NCBI GenBank assembly: GCA_016192455.1
Contig: JACPUC010000026.1
Coordinates: 186,001-250,000, forward strand
Length of the DNA: 64,000 nucleotides
Source of the DNA: Candidatus Tectimicrobiota bacterium
Lineage (GTDB): Bacteria > JACPUC01
Reading direction: 5' to 3'
The position numbers and the translations under genes are program-made. Position 1 is the stretch's first letter. Each line of letters starts with the position of its first letter. Under the pieces are notes generated by a model. That model saw nothing but the letters and a program-made list of their open reading frames with translations, was not told where the DNA came from and did no database searches. This document shows positions 8,183 through 17,625 of this stretch, piece after piece.

Positions 8183-10315
8183 CTACTCTTCCTCCACCTT
8201 CCGCACCTCGCAGAGATGCCCGATCAGCCACGAGGTTCCCTCGATGGGATCGTACGGCGGTCCGTCGGGGATAACCATGCTGATGTTGCTCTCGAAGCAG
8301 CCGTAATCGGGGGCTGGTTTCTCCGGGTACCACCAGTAGCCGTAAGCGGAAACGACGTCCGGCGGCACGTTTTCCGTCACCTTGGCTCTCTGCTTGCACC
8401 GTCCAAATCCCGTCTCGATCCAAACCCAATCACCCTCGCGGATGCCACGCTCGGCGGCGGCGCGCTGGTGAATCTCGACGGTGGCGACCGGCTTGGTTTT
8501 GCGCAGCGAGGGGGAGTGGCGCTGGCGGCTGTTGAAGAACCGTGCCTCGCGCGGGGCGATGAGCTGAAGCGGATAGGCGCGCCGAACGTCCGAACCGGGG
8601 GCGGGGCTCCGGGGCAGCTCGTGGTGCACCGGCAGGGGTTCGTAGCCGTACCGTTCAAGGAGGGTGGAATACAATTCCACCTTTCCGGTCGGGGTGTTGA
8701 AACCGTGCTCTTCGTAAGCCTTGTACTTGATGGGAATGGCGAGCCGCCGCTGTTTCTTGAGGTCGTCGAACCTCATGTTCAGGCCGCTGACCTGAAAATC
8801 GAGAAACTCCTCGACACTGTTCCACGGGATAAAATCGTGCGGCAGAAGCTTGCGCGCCCGCATCTCCTTGGCCAGTTCAATGAAAATCTTGTTATCGTCC
8901 CAGGCTTCGCCCAGCGGCTCGATCGCCCGTTCGCTTGCCGGGATGTGCAGGGAATGCCACTCCGGTCCAATCTCCTCGCGCTCCAACCACGTAACCGCGG
9001 GGAGGAAGACGTCGGCCAGCTCCGTGGTGGGCGTCTGGAAACAGTCCACGGCAACGATGAGGTCGAGTCGGCGGAAGGCTTCCCGGACACGCTGTGGGTC
9101 GGGGGTGTTCAAGGCGTAGTTGTTGCCCGTGACGATGGCTCCCTTGACGCCGGAGTGGGCGGAGAGCATCTCGTCGATGACCAGGGAGTTATGACTGGTG
9201 GCCCCGACGCCGTTGGGACCGGTCCAGAGTGGAAACTCCCGAGCCCCGCGGGCCTCCGCCTCGATCGCTGCCGGCAGCCGCCACGCCTTGCCGAAGACCA
9301 TCTCTCCCCTGGACACGAACCCGTCAAGCCGCTTGGGGAGGAGGTTGCCTCCCTGTACGTCGATGTTCCCCGACAGGGCGACCAGCAACGTGATGCCGCG
9401 ACAGGCTTGCGTGGAGTTGGGTTTGCGGGTCAACCCATTGCGGGCAAACATGCAGGCCGGCTTGGTGGTGGCGTACAGCCGCGCCGCCTGCACCAAGCTT
9501 TCAGCCGGAACGCCGGTGATCCGTTCCACCTCACCGGGCGGGTACTTCTGAACGTGTTCCCGTAGCTGCTCGAAGCCGTAACACCAAGCCTTGACGAACG
9601 GCGTATCGTAGAGTTCTTCGTTGATGATGACGTGCATCATGCCCAGCGCCAGGGCCCCATCAGTTCCTGGCCGCACGGGCAGCCACACGTCCGCGCGCCC
9701 CGCCACCGTGGTTTTGCGCGGGTCCACGACGATGAGTTTGGCGCCCCGGTTGCACCCTTCGACGATCTTCTTCCAATAGGGGGGATGGGAAGCCTGAGGA
9801 TTGGTCCCCCACAGGAGGTAGCAGCGGCTGTGATCCAGGTCGTGATAGGCGAAGTGCGTGATCGGGCCCCCGACGGTCACATGATCCGCGACCATTCCCG
9901 GCCCTTCACACCACAGCGGCGTGGTGCTGACGATGTCGGGGCTGCCGAGCGAGCGGGTGAACAGCGTCGACATGATGCACCGGGAGGTTCCAGGGTATCC
10001 CGCGAACGCCACGATGGCTTTCGGGCCGTGTGCGCGGATGATCTGTTCGAGCCCATCGGCAACCCGCGTCAGCGCTTCGGGCCAGGTGATGCGGACCCAT
10101 TTCCCTGCTTCCCGCCCGCCCTCTTTCCACAAGGGCGAGGTGACGCGCTGGGGTGAGTAGGTGACTTCGTGAGCATTCGCTCCCTTGATGCAGATGCCAC
10201 CTCGATAGACGGGGTCTTCGGGGTCGCCCCTCAGCCCGCGGATGCGGCCCTCCGCAACATCCACCTCCAAATGACAATACATATAACAGTCGCTGCAAAT
10301 GCTGTGGCGGATCAT
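8183..10315 (-). CDS. molybdopterin (bis-MGD) oxidoreductase, DMSO-reductase family, orphan catalytic subunit
   Basis: A protein of 710 residues from the ATG at 10315 (GGAGG seven bases upstream). The N-terminal [4Fe-4S] motif is C7-x2-C10-x3-C14-x27-C42 (CSDCYMYC ... GGICIKG). The likely metal ligand is the Cys in PLWCEGPG. Motifs for the two pterins follow (LLWGTNPQASHP, LPVRPGTDGAL, and the C-terminal ETGFGRCKQRAKV region). The length resembles soluble family members such as acetylene hydratase, but the Asp next to that enzyme's cluster is Tyr here. No Fe-S or membrane-anchor partner is adjacent and no Tat signal is visible, so a cytoplasmic enzyme is likely. It is divergent from the nitrilase gene. 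Substrate unknown. Confidence 0.85.
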   Translation of the reverse strand: MIRHSICSDCYMYCHLEVDVAEGRIRGLRGDPEDPVYRGGICIKGANAHEVTYSPQRVTSPLWKEGGREAGKWVRITWPEALTRVADGLEQIIRAHGPKAIVAFAGYPGTSRCIMSTLFTRSLGSPDIVSTTPLWCEGPGMVADHVTVGGPITHFAYHDLDHSRCYLLWGTNPQASHPPYWKKIVEGCNRGAKLIVVDPRKTTVAGRADVWLPVRPGTDGALALGMMHVIINEELYDTPFVKAWCYGFEQLREHVQKYPPGEVERITGVPAESLVQAARLYATTKPACMFARNGLTRKPNSTQACRGITLLVALSGNIDVQGGNLLPKRLDGFVSRGEMVFGKAWRLPAAIEAEARGAREFPLWTGPNGVGATSHNSLVIDEMLSAHSGVKGAIVTGNNYALNTPDPQRVREAFRRLDLIVAVDCFQTPTTELADVFLPAVTWLEREEIGPEWHSLHIPASERAIEPLGEAWDDNKIFIELAKEMRARKLLPHDFIPWNSVEEFLDFQVSGLNMRFDDLKKQRRLAIPIKYKAYEEHGFNTPTGKVELYSTLLERYGYEPLPVHHELPRSPAPGSDVRRAYPLQLIAPREARFFNSRQRHSPSLRKTKPVATVEIHQRAAAERGIREGDWVWIETGFGRCKQRAKVTENVPPDVVSAYGYWWYPEKPAPDYGCFESNISMVIPDGPPYDPIEGTSWLIGHLCEVRKVEEE

Positions 10316-10611
10316 CCCCTGTCCTCCGTTCCGCGGCCTCCCCCCCTGCATCTTGCCTCGCCCGCAGGCACTACGTCAAACCCTTGAGCGCCGAAATCCT
10401 TCCTCAAATCATTGGTAGAGTACATCCCCTTCTCCTCACTATGTCAAGTCTAACTAATCCTCGGTACGGTTGCAGGGTGCGCATCGCTTGCGCCGGGGGC
10501 GCGCAGAGTGCTAGGCTAGAGCAACGCCGTCCTTCAACCCTGGAAGCCGCGGCACCCCCTGCCGGCATGCCGCGCATCACCCCCGCCGCCAGGCTGGAGA
10601 GGAGGATCATC

Positions 10612-11700
10612 ATGATCGAACGCTACACCGCCATGGGCTTGCAGACCAGCGTCTGGTACATCGAGACGCGCGCCGACTGCAAGCGCAACCTCGAGCATAT
10701 CCTCGAGTGCATCGACTCAGCGTACTGGGTGGGCTCAACGGAGTTCCCGGTGAAGCTCATCTGCATCCCCGAGGGCGCCATCCAGGGATTCACCGACTCC
10801 ACCTTCGACTGGGAGCAGGCGAAATCCGCCCGCGAGCTCTTCTGCGAGCTGCCGGGGTGGGAAACGGACATGCTGGCCACCAAGGCCAAGGAGCTGGACA
10901 CCTACATCATGTCGCAGTTGCGGGTCAGGAAGCCGGAGTTCCCTGACTACTACTTCAACGTCGCCTTCATCATCAGCCCCCAGGGTGAGATCATCTACCA
11001 GTACCACAAGCTGCAAGTCTTCGTGGGCGAGCCCTCGACGGTGCCGCACGACGTCTGGGACAAGTGGGTGGAACTCTACGGCGAGACCATGGACGCCTTC
11101 TTCCCCGTCTGCGACACGGAGATCGGGCGCATCGGCGCGGTCATCTGCATGGACGCCTTCTTCCCGGAGACGTCGCGCGGCATGGCGATGAACGGCGCCG
11201 AGGTCCTCTACATGCCCTCCACCTACGACCCCTACGTCGGCAACGACTGGTACGAGATTCAGCGCCGCTCGCGCGCCATCGACAACTCGCTCTTCGTCAT
11301 CGCGCCGAATACCGGCCAGCGCTACCTGCACAAGCACTCGGCGGCGCCGGTAGACATGTTCGGAGGCGACTCGATGATCGTGGACTACAAAGGCCAAGTC
11401 CTCTCGCGCCACCGCTCGGCCGCCGACTCTTACGTCAGCGCCGTGATCGACATCGAGGCGCTGCGCGACTGGCGCATCAACAGCCGCTTCCCGAACACCA
11501 TGAAGGACCTACGCACCGAGCAGTTCAAGCTCATCTACGAAGAGCCGGTGTTCGAGAAGAACATGGCCCTGCACAAGCCGAAGGGGCGGCGCGCCGAGCG
11601 CGAGCCGTACTTTGCGCGCAGCATCCAACGTCTGGTTGATCGCGGCATCTGGAAGCGCCCGCGCTACCAGCGCACCGACCGCACCACGCTGAAGGACTGA
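10612..11700 (+). CDS. carbon-nitrogen hydrolase (nitrilase superfamily)
   Basis: A 362-residue nitrilase-fold enzyme with the full triad: Glu54 in ICIPEGA, Lys133 in YHKLQVF and Cys179 in GAVICMDAFFPE. Such enzymes cleave nitriles, amides or N-carbamoyl groups via a Cys thioester. The GGAGAGGAGG at 10596-10605, six bases before the ATG at 10612, fixes the start; longer upstream readings lack support. The C-terminus after about residue 270 is long, as in aliphatic-amidase-like branches. A solute-binding protein follows, so amide or nitrile uptake and hydrolysis is possible. Confidence 0.88.
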   Translation: MIERYTAMGLQTSVWYIETRADCKRNLEHILECIDSAYWVGSTEFPVKLICIPEGAIQGFTDSTFDWEQAKSARELFCELPGWETDMLATKAKELDTYIMSQLRVRKPEFPDYYFNVAFIISPQGEIIYQYHKLQVFVGEPSTVPHDVWDKWVELYGETMDAFFPVCDTEIGRIGAVICMDAFFPETSRGMAMNGAEVLYMPSTYDPYVGNDWYEIQRRSRAIDNSLFVIAPNTGQRYLHKHSAAPVDMFGGDSMIVDYKGQVLSRHRSAADSYVSAVIDIEALRDWRINSRFPNTMKDLRTEQFKLIYEEPVFEKNMALHKPKGRRAEREPYFARSIQRLVDRGIWKRPRYQRTDRTTLKD

Positions 11701-11705
11701 GCCGC

Positions 11706-11737
11706 GTGCCGCGCCAGCAGCGCGGCGCGCGCGGCAC
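11706..11737 (+). terminator. GC-rich hairpin after the nitrilase gene
   Basis: GTGCCGCGC at 11706-11714 pairs perfectly with GCGCGGCAC at 11729-11737. It begins five bases after the stop codon. There is no T-run after it, so it may only stabilise the 3' end or act with Rho. Confidence 0.35.
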
Positions 11738-11860
11738 GTTGCCGCGGCAGAATCCCCACGGGGGAGGCGCGACGCGCCGGGCGCTTCCCCTCTCTCGATC
11801 GTAGGACGCGAACTGTCCCGCGCCAGTGGGACGGTTCTCACTAGAGAAAGGGGGTCGGCA

Positions 11861-13033
11861 ATGCGATCCCGCTGTTTCCTGTGGAATTTCCTGATCGTGG
11901 CCCTCGGTCTCGCTCTTAGCTTTGTGCCGCTACAAGCGGCTTCCGCCGCAAGCGACGAGGTGGTGATCGGCGTGCCGCTCCCGACGAGCGGCTACATGAC
12001 CTACTACGGCAGCCAGCAGCTCCAGGCCACGCAGATGGCGGTCGAGGATATCAACAAGGCAGGTGGCATCAAGGGCCGCAAGCTTCGCATCATTCACTAT
12101 GACACTGCGAGTAAGCCCCAGGAGGCGATTACCGCGGTGCGCAAGCTCATTGAGCATGACAAGGTGTTGGCCCTTGCCGGTCCGCTCCTCAGCAGCTCAA
12201 CGCGGGTGGCGTTCCCGGTGGCCAACCGCGCCGGGGTGCCCATCGTCTCGTCCGCCTCCTCAGCACCCGGCATCGCCGCCGACAACCGGCCGTGGTCTTT
12301 CCGCAACACCGCCTTGGAGGCCGATACCGCCCGCCCCGCCCTCGAGTACTGGGTGAAACACTTCAAACTCAAGCGCGTGGCGATCATCGTGGATACCAAG
12401 GACTTCGTCAGCAAGTCCTACGGCACGGAGGTGGTCCCGGCCCTGCTGAAGGAGTTCGGCGTCGAGATCGCTGATACGGTGAGCCTGCAGTCGGGTGACG
12501 TCGATTTCAGCGCCCAGGTCACCCGCGTGAAGCAGATCAACCCTGAGGGCATCGTGCTAGCGGCGCTCTACAATGAAGCGGCGGGCATCGCCCGCGAGGT
12601 GCGGCGGCAAGGCATGACCCAACCGTTCTACGGCGGCAACCCCCTTGCCGGCCCAGGCTACGTGGAGCGTGGCGGCAAGGCCGTGGAAGGCACCATCGTC
12701 GCCAGCGGCTTCTGGGCCGATGATCCGAAGCCGGAGATCGCCGCCTGGGTGAAGCGCTTCAAAGATCTCAGCCCGCAGCACTCGGCGCCACACGAGGTCG
12801 CCCTTTACCAGTACCAGACGATGTGGATTTTCAAGCATTGCATCGAGTCCACCGGAGCCACCCTCGATGCCAAGGACATCAAAAGTGACCGCGAGAAGAT
12901 TCGCGACTGCTGGGCCGGCTTGAAAGATTTCGCGGTGCTCGGCGGCACCATGTCAATCAACAAAGATGGCGACGCCAAGCGCGATGCGAACATCCTCACG
13001 ATTAAGGACGCCAAGTTCATCAAGTTGAACTGA
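11861..13033 (+). CDS. ABC transporter periplasmic binding protein, branched-chain amino acid type
   Basis: A 390-residue secreted protein. A signal peptide (FLIVALGLALSFVPLQAASA) is followed by the Peripla_BP_6/LivJ pattern: VVIGVPLPTSGYMTYYGSQQLQ, AVEDINKAGGIKGRKL and the ligand-contact region LLSSSTRVAFPVANRAGVPIVSS. AAAGGGGGTCGGCA precedes the ATG. In lineages rich in acyl-CoA metabolism such proteins often bind aromatic or short organic acids rather than amino acids. No permease or ATPase genes are adjacent, so it is an orphan binding protein here. Confidence 0.88.
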   Translation: MRSRCFLWNFLIVALGLALSFVPLQAASAASDEVVIGVPLPTSGYMTYYGSQQLQATQMAVEDINKAGGIKGRKLRIIHYDTASKPQEAITAVRKLIEHDKVLALAGPLLSSSTRVAFPVANRAGVPIVSSASSAPGIAADNRPWSFRNTALEADTARPALEYWVKHFKLKRVAIIVDTKDFVSKSYGTEVVPALLKEFGVEIADTVSLQSGDVDFSAQVTRVKQINPEGIVLAALYNEAAGIAREVRRQGMTQPFYGGNPLAGPGYVERGGKAVEGTIVASGFWADDPKPEIAAWVKRFKDLSPQHSAPHEVALYQYQTMWIFKHCIESTGATLDAKDIKSDREKIRDCWAGLKDFAVLGGTMSINKDGDAKRDANILTIKDAKFIKLN

Positions 13034-13162
13034 CTCAGGTCTCGGAAAGAGCCATACGAACTCGCGGCGGAGAGCGCAGGCGGGGAGGAGAGTTTGAACG
13101 GCGATCCTCTCTGCCCTCGCCGCGCCCGAGGGGACAGCGAGGGGACGCGGCGCCCTGTTGAC

Positions 13163-13355
13163 AGTGTCGTCGTGTCCCCTAAGTTCCATCGCAAAATCCG
13201 CGAGGGTACCTTGTCCCCCCGCGCACCCCGCCGACGCGAGCTGCTGCGCAGGTCGCGGGGAATGGGGATGTTGGGGAGCATGGGTCCCACATGAGTTCCC
13301 CTCCGATGCAGCGAGCAACGCCGCAAATTTTTCAGCGAACTTGTGAGACATGAGA
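13163..13355 (+). repeat. diverged copy (D) of the ~195-bp intergenic element
   Basis: It has the same orientation as the copy at 33573-33769. Shared landmarks in order are AGTGT at the left end, CCATCGCAA..CCGCGAGGG, CCCCGCGCACCCCG, a GCGAGCTGCTGCGCAG hairpin segment, GGGGAATGGGGATGTTGGGGA and a right end AACTTGTGAGACATGAGA matching AATTTGTGTGACGTAACACT. Many substitutions separate it from the other copies, so it is older. It lies 130 bp after the binding-protein stop codon. The rest of 13034-13556 shows no gene. Confidence 0.6.
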
Positions 13356-13556
13356 TTAGCGAGCCTTGTTTCTACGGCCCTGGGGTACGTGGTCTTCACG
13401 CAGCCTCACCACCACGGCACCCTAAGCAGCTCACCTGCCGAGAACTTGTGGGACCTGAAGCCGGGCATCCCGCCGACAAGGCCTGAACCGCCGGCATCTC
13501 CTTCCCGCTGCCTGCAGGAGCGAGCGTCCGCGGCAGCGTCGTGAGCGGAGCGGAGG

Positions 13557-13934
13557 ATGGCGTCCTGGTTGACGAAGCTCTGGAGCCACCTGACAGAAAC
13601 GGGGCGCCGCGAGCCAGCCGCCGCCGCGCCGGTCGTCGAGGCCGTCCTTCTGACGCGCCCAGGTTGCTGCCTGTGCGATGAGCTGAAGGCGGCCCTGCAA
13701 CGGGCGGCGCAGCGGTCCCCCCTACATCTCCTCGAGATTGACGTCTCCTCCAGCCCCGCCCTGGAAGCTGCGTACGGCGAGCGCATCCCCCTCCTGTGGC
13801 TGAACGGGAGCCTCAGCGCCAAGTACCGTATCTCCGAGCAGGAGCTGCACGAAAAGCTGCGGCGCGCAGGGACCCATCGCGCCAAGCTGCCGGAGGAGAT
13901 CAGGCGCGGCCTTGGTCGGGGGAACCCCGCGTAG
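13557..13934 (+). CDS. glutaredoxin-like thiol-disulfide protein
   Basis: A 125-residue protein. After a variable N-terminus of about 28 residues comes a thioredoxin-fold core, VEAVLLTRPGCCLCDELKAAL, with a CxxC-type redox site. Then follow the cis-Pro strand (ERIPLLWLNGSL) and a basic tail. It matches the small glutaredoxin-like (DUF836/YbbN-unrelated) proteins. The partner and the reductant are unknown. Its 3' end lies 80 bases from the convergent pgeF gene. Confidence 0.7.
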   Translation: MASWLTKLWSHLTETGRREPAAAAPVVEAVLLTRPGCCLCDELKAALQRAAQRSPLHLLEIDVSSSPALEAAYGERIPLLWLNGSLSAKYRISEQELHEKLRRAGTHRAKLPEEIRRGLGRGNPA

Positions 13935-14014
13935 ACCCGGGGGAAAGCAGCCTGGCTCATCCTTGCGGGCAGGCCACGGTCGTTGCCTTCGGGAAGCGCC
14001 GCCGGGCCTGCGCA

Positions 14015-14911
14015 TCACGCTGTTTCCCGCCCCTGGAGCGCAATGAGGCTGAGCTGCGCGCCGCGGCGTTCGCCCTGCCTACGGTGACTGAAAAAGTACG
14101 CCGGGTGACACTTCGTGCACAGGGGCAGGGTGCCAATGTGCGCTCCCCGCAGACCGCAGCGTTGCAGGAGTCGCCGCACGGTTCCCGCCAGATCGAGATG
14201 CCAGCGGTCCTGCGACCTCGGCAGGAAGGTTTCGGCAGCCGTAACGCCGACGGCTGCAAAGGCCTCAAAGACATCCCGCCCCACCTCGTAGCAACAGGCG
14301 CCGATGGCCGGGCCGATACCGGCGCGTAGGTTCGCGGCATCACACCCCGCCTCGTCACCGAGACGCTCGACCACGCGCTCAATGATCGCCGCCGCAACGC
14401 CCCGCCAGCCGACATGCACCGCCGCGATCAGCCCGCACGTGGGATCATGCAGCAGCAGCGGCACGCAATCGGCGGTGCTGACCGCCAAGGCAATGCCGGG
14501 TGTGGTGGTGAAGAGAGCGTCGGCGGCCTGCCGGCTGGCCCTCGCCAGGTCCTCCCCGGCCTTCGAGAGCCGCAGCACCGCGCTCCCATGCACCTGGCGC
14601 ATGGTGACCACCGCCTCTGGAGGCAGGTTGACGGCCGTGGCCGCGGCCGCGAGGTCCGGCCTGCTCCGCGCCGGCTCGGAGATGGGCGCCCCTCCTCCCC
14701 GCGTTCGGGAGTCTGGCTCCGGGCGAGCTCCCACATGCGCCGCCGCGGACATCGCTGCAGCGCACTTCCTGTGCGTGAGAAAGGCGTGCGTGACGAGGGG
14801 TTCCGTGGCGAGAACGGGCAGGGTAAAGTAGAGCGCCCCGCCGGCGCCGATTTGCGTCACACACCCCTGCCGCGCCGCCCGCAGCGTGGCGTGATCAGCT
14901 CCTTCGTTCAT
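14015..14911 (-). CDS. pgeF: peptidoglycan editing factor / YfiH-type laccase-domain protein
   Basis: A 298-residue protein of the YfiH/PgeF (Cu-oxidase_4) family, which corrects wrong amino acids (L-Ser for L-Ala) at the first position of peptidoglycan stem precursors. Some homologues act on purine nucleosides or phenols. Signatures present are MRQVHGSAVL, ALAVSTADCVPLLL, IAAVHVGWRG, GIGPAIGACCYEVG and the C-terminal DxxLCTKCHPAYFFSHRR, which supply the His/Cys metal-site residues. The N-terminal 90 residues are longer than usual. Confidence 0.88.
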   Translation of the reverse strand: MNEGADHATLRAARQGCVTQIGAGGALYFTLPVLATEPLVTHAFLTHRKCAAAMSAAAHVGARPEPDSRTRGGGAPISEPARSRPDLAAAATAVNLPPEAVVTMRQVHGSAVLRLSKAGEDLARASRQAADALFTTTPGIALAVSTADCVPLLLHDPTCGLIAAVHVGWRGVAAAIIERVVERLGDEAGCDAANLRAGIGPAIGACCYEVGRDVFEAFAAVGVTAAETFLPRSQDRWHLDLAGTVRRLLQRCGLRGAHIGTLPLCTKCHPAYFFSHRRQGERRGAQLSLIALQGRETA

Positions 14912-15062
14912 GACACCTCCAATGCCTCGCTTCGGGCAGGTGGACGAACCTGCGCCGCTGCAACGGGAGTGAGCAAGAAAACACTGGTTCGAACCGTTGC
15001 GGGAGCTTCAGGTACGGTCGCAGAGGTCCCGCGGCGATATCATGATGCCTGCCTTTTTTTCG

Positions 15063-15091
15063 TTGCCGGGACAGTTCTTTCTTGCTATACT
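15063..15091 (+). promoter_or_regulatory. sigma70-like promoter for the small gene at 15164
   Basis: TTGCCG at 15063-15068, a 17-bp spacer, then TATACT at 15086-15091. It sits in an unusually T-rich stretch for this genome, about 65 bases upstream of the small gene's RBS. The spacing and the -10 are good and the -35 is moderate. Confidence 0.55.
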
Positions 15092-15163
15092 TAGGGTAAC
15101 AGTTTGCCTTGTTGTCGGCACATAGCGCGTGTCACCTTCAGCGATACTCGAGAGGACCATGAA

Positions 15164-15391
15164 GTGAATCGTTCCGAGGTGAAGAAGAATCTCAAAGAGA
15201 ACAAAGTTCTGCGTGTTGGCGAAGTACAGATTGAATCTGAAAACGATCTCTACTATGTGACCATCAATGGTCACGCCCTTCACACCGACGACTTTGAGCT
15301 CGCCTACCGACGTTTCACCACTGCGCTGAAGGAGCACGGCCACGCACCCGTGGGCGAGCGGCTCAACCAGCAAGAGTGCGAAGGCTCGTAG
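15164..15391 (+). CDS. small conserved-looking hypothetical protein
   Basis: A 75-residue protein from a GTG at 15164 with AGAGGA seven bases upstream. The product begins VNRSEVKKNLKENKVLRVGEVQIE, has alternating polar and hydrophobic beta-strand-like segments (DLYYVTINGHALHTDD) and then a helix (ELAYRRFTTALKEHG). Composition is balanced, unlike chance frames nearby, and a promoter precedes it. I do not recognise a family. Upstream in-frame codons back to 15104 are unlikely to be translated. Confidence 0.6.
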   Translation: MNRSEVKKNLKENKVLRVGEVQIESENDLYYVTINGHALHTDDFELAYRRFTTALKEHGHAPVGERLNQQECEGS

Positions 15392-16659
15392 TCCCCGCGC
15401 CAGGTTTCCCCTGCGCCTCAACGAGGTTGCAGGGGGGAGTTGGATGCGGGGAGCTGGCGTGCGCCGCGATAACCATCTCCGTGCGCTTTCTTTGCTGCTC
15501 CAAAGAGACCTATGCAAAGAGATTGGGCACTCCGCAAGAGGAGTGCCATTTCTCTTTCTTACCACAGAGCTGCGTTGGGGAGCAATCGCGGCGCGCGCGG
15601 TTCGCCCTGCAACGAAGCATCGTTTCATCTTACGAAGCGCTGCATGTGTCAAGTTCGGCAGGGCTTTTCTTACCACATTCTTCGGCGGGAGGGTGAGAGA
15701 TTTCGCGCCCCGGCCAACCTCAACGGCTTGCGGGGCTACACTCTGAACCCATCACGCACCCGAGGCGCGATACTTCGGCTTTCCGGCTGCCGCGCTGGAC
15801 ACGTCTGGCGGCGGGGTCCCCACATCTGGATGGTGTTTCCACTTCCTTCCCTGCCCGTGCCGGTCACTCAGTCCTCTTCCGTTGGGTTGAACGTCCGAGA
15901 AGAACTTTGGGGAGACGACCGGGGTGGCGCGCCGCATCCTGGATACTCCCATTTGCGGCGCCGGCGCAAGCAACGGATTCATTCCTTCCCAAGTCTCCCT
16001 CCTCCAACCCCGTTTCGCCAGGGTCCGGCCCTGGCGCCAGCCCCTTTCAGGGTGTGTTCCAATTCTCTGCCGCCCCCTGCGCCTGACCTCTTGACCGCGC
16101 CCACCCCCAGAAAAAAATGTTTCGAACGACGCAAGAAATAACTCCAAGCTGCCGACAATTACAATGAGGGAGCACGAACCTCGCGGCAGGGTGAAGGACG
16201 CCCTCGAGGATGCTCCAGGAGCGTGCTTCTGCCATTGCGGTCTCCCCCTCGGCGTGGCTTCGAGGCAGCGGGGAGCAAACCTCCGCCTACCTGGAAGAGC
16301 CGGCGGGCATGGTGAGTCAAGGTGTCCCACACCAGGGTCGAAGTTATGACATCGTTGCGCAGCGCCCAGCGTGCGAGAGGACGGAGTTTGCCCTGCCGCA
16401 TCGAAATGCCGCTCCCAAGCCCTTGCTTGGAGCATCATGTCCTCGGCAGCCCGGAGCGGGCCTGCGCACGAGAGCTGCTCGGCAGGAATGGCACGGAGTT
16501 TGCTTATACAAATGGCAGGAGAAACCAGAGTGAGGCTTCGGATTCACCTCGCAACGCGGCCTCGCCGCTCCCGCACCAGGAGGCGCGTCGCGCGCGGGAG
16601 AGCACGGCAAGCTTCCTGACGGGGTAAGCTCTTACGAGTCATTCTAGAGGAGGGGGGAG
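15392..16659. other. 1.27-kb region with no recognisable gene
   Basis: Both strands carry only chance-like frames with Ser/Arg/Pro-rich translations. Base composition is lower in GC than in the flanking genes, and there are short A/T runs (AAAAAAA near 16111). TTGACC at about 16092 and TACAAT near 16158 could be promoter pieces but do not form a well-spaced pair. No repeat shared with other parts of the window was seen. It might hold an RNA gene or a decayed gene. Confidence 0.4.
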
Positions 16660-16848
16660 ATGAGTAAGGCGGCTGCTTTCACCACACCGTGTGAAGTCAT
16701 TCATACCACGCTGTATGACCTTCTTGCCTGCATCGGCGAGGCATGCGACAGCGAGGAAGAGATCATCGCCACGCTGGAGCACCTTTTGGCAACCCACCGC
16801 GTGACCGTCGATGACGAGTACGCCACGATCGTCCAGCTCGCCGCCTAG
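16660..16848 (+). CDS. small acidic hypothetical protein
   Basis: A 62-residue protein beginning MSKAAAFTTPCEVIHTTLYDLLACIGEACDSEEEI. A strong AGGAGGGGGGAG ribosome-binding site precedes the ATG. The protein is acidic and mostly helical (EEIIATLEHLLATHRVTVDDEY), and its three Cys could be redox or metal related. No family recognised. The good RBS and the biased composition make it likely real. Confidence 0.6.
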   Translation: MSKAAAFTTPCEVIHTTLYDLLACIGEACDSEEEIIATLEHLLATHRVTVDDEYATIVQLAA

Positions 16849-17625
16849 CACGGATGCAGGGAGGATCGCCGTTTCGCCCTGCCCGAGCAGCCGCGGAAGC
16901 GGTGACCGCCTCGGGTGGCAGGCGCGTAACGAGGCCCGCCAAGAAGTCTACAGCTTGCCGGGTCGCTCCCTGCCACGCTCACCAGCACCGCGCGCCGGCG
17001 TCATGAACGTGGCGGCCGCGATCTCTGCAAGTCCTTAAGGACGTGACAGTTTCCGACAGCCAGCGCGGCTTGCGGGGCCCCGGCGGGGTCCTTCTTCCCT
17101 ATCGGCTCCCATCCAGACAGCTTCTCGCCAGCCACCCAGCGCCAGACTCACCCAGCCGGCTGCGTCAGCACCAGCATGACGCTCCCCAAGCGTGTTCCCA
17201 TCAGCAAACCATGGGACATTTTTGCCGGGTTCCGCGCGATGTTGCACGCAGGCCACAACAGCTCCTCTCCTGCGGAAGCCGTTCAGGCCGAGCGCTCTCC
17301 CCAGCGGCCGCGTTCATCGCTCGCAGAGCGCTGACCGAGAGGCAACCGTGCAGGATGAGGTGGACTCGGCGGGAGTGGCCGACAGGCTGGAAATACTACT
17401 CTCAGGTGCTGGTCGCTCGATGAAACTTCACAAGACTCTGGATAGGATGGTCAGACCGTCAAACGGAAGCCCTCGAACGGCCAGATGCGTCCGAAGTTGC
17501 CCGACGTCCTCGACTTGCGGCATCTTGACCAGCAGCAAGGAGCGGGGCGCCCGAGGCTCCTTCCGCGGGCGCACCGCCACCTTTGCGGAGCTGAGGGAAC
17601 GGGCGCGGCGCGCGCCGCGCCGGCC
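16849..17625. other. intergenic region, no gene recognised
   Basis: 777 bases between a small plus-strand gene and the 3' end of the HD-GYP regulator. Frames here are Arg/Pro/Ala-rich and overlap one another. A GCGCGGCGCGCGCCGCG run near 17610 can fold back on itself just past the regulator's stop codon and might end its transcript. Confidence 0.35.

Noticed and set aside
7772-9565. A 597-codon open frame on the plus strand
   Set aside because: It spans the end of the transporter gene and runs antisense through the molybdopterin oxidoreductase; the translation has no domain and reflects high-GC antisense openness.
8183-10315. Acetylene hydratase
   Set aside because: Length is similar, but the Asp beside the [4Fe-4S] cluster that the hydratase needs is Tyr here.
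14980-15005. tRNA T-arm-like GGTTCGAACC
   Set aside because: It is a short palindrome; no acceptor, D or anticodon stems can be placed around it.
15512-16141. A 209-codon plus-strand frame
   Set aside because: Arg/Ser/Pro-rich with no start signal or domain; overlapped by equally long frames on the other strand.
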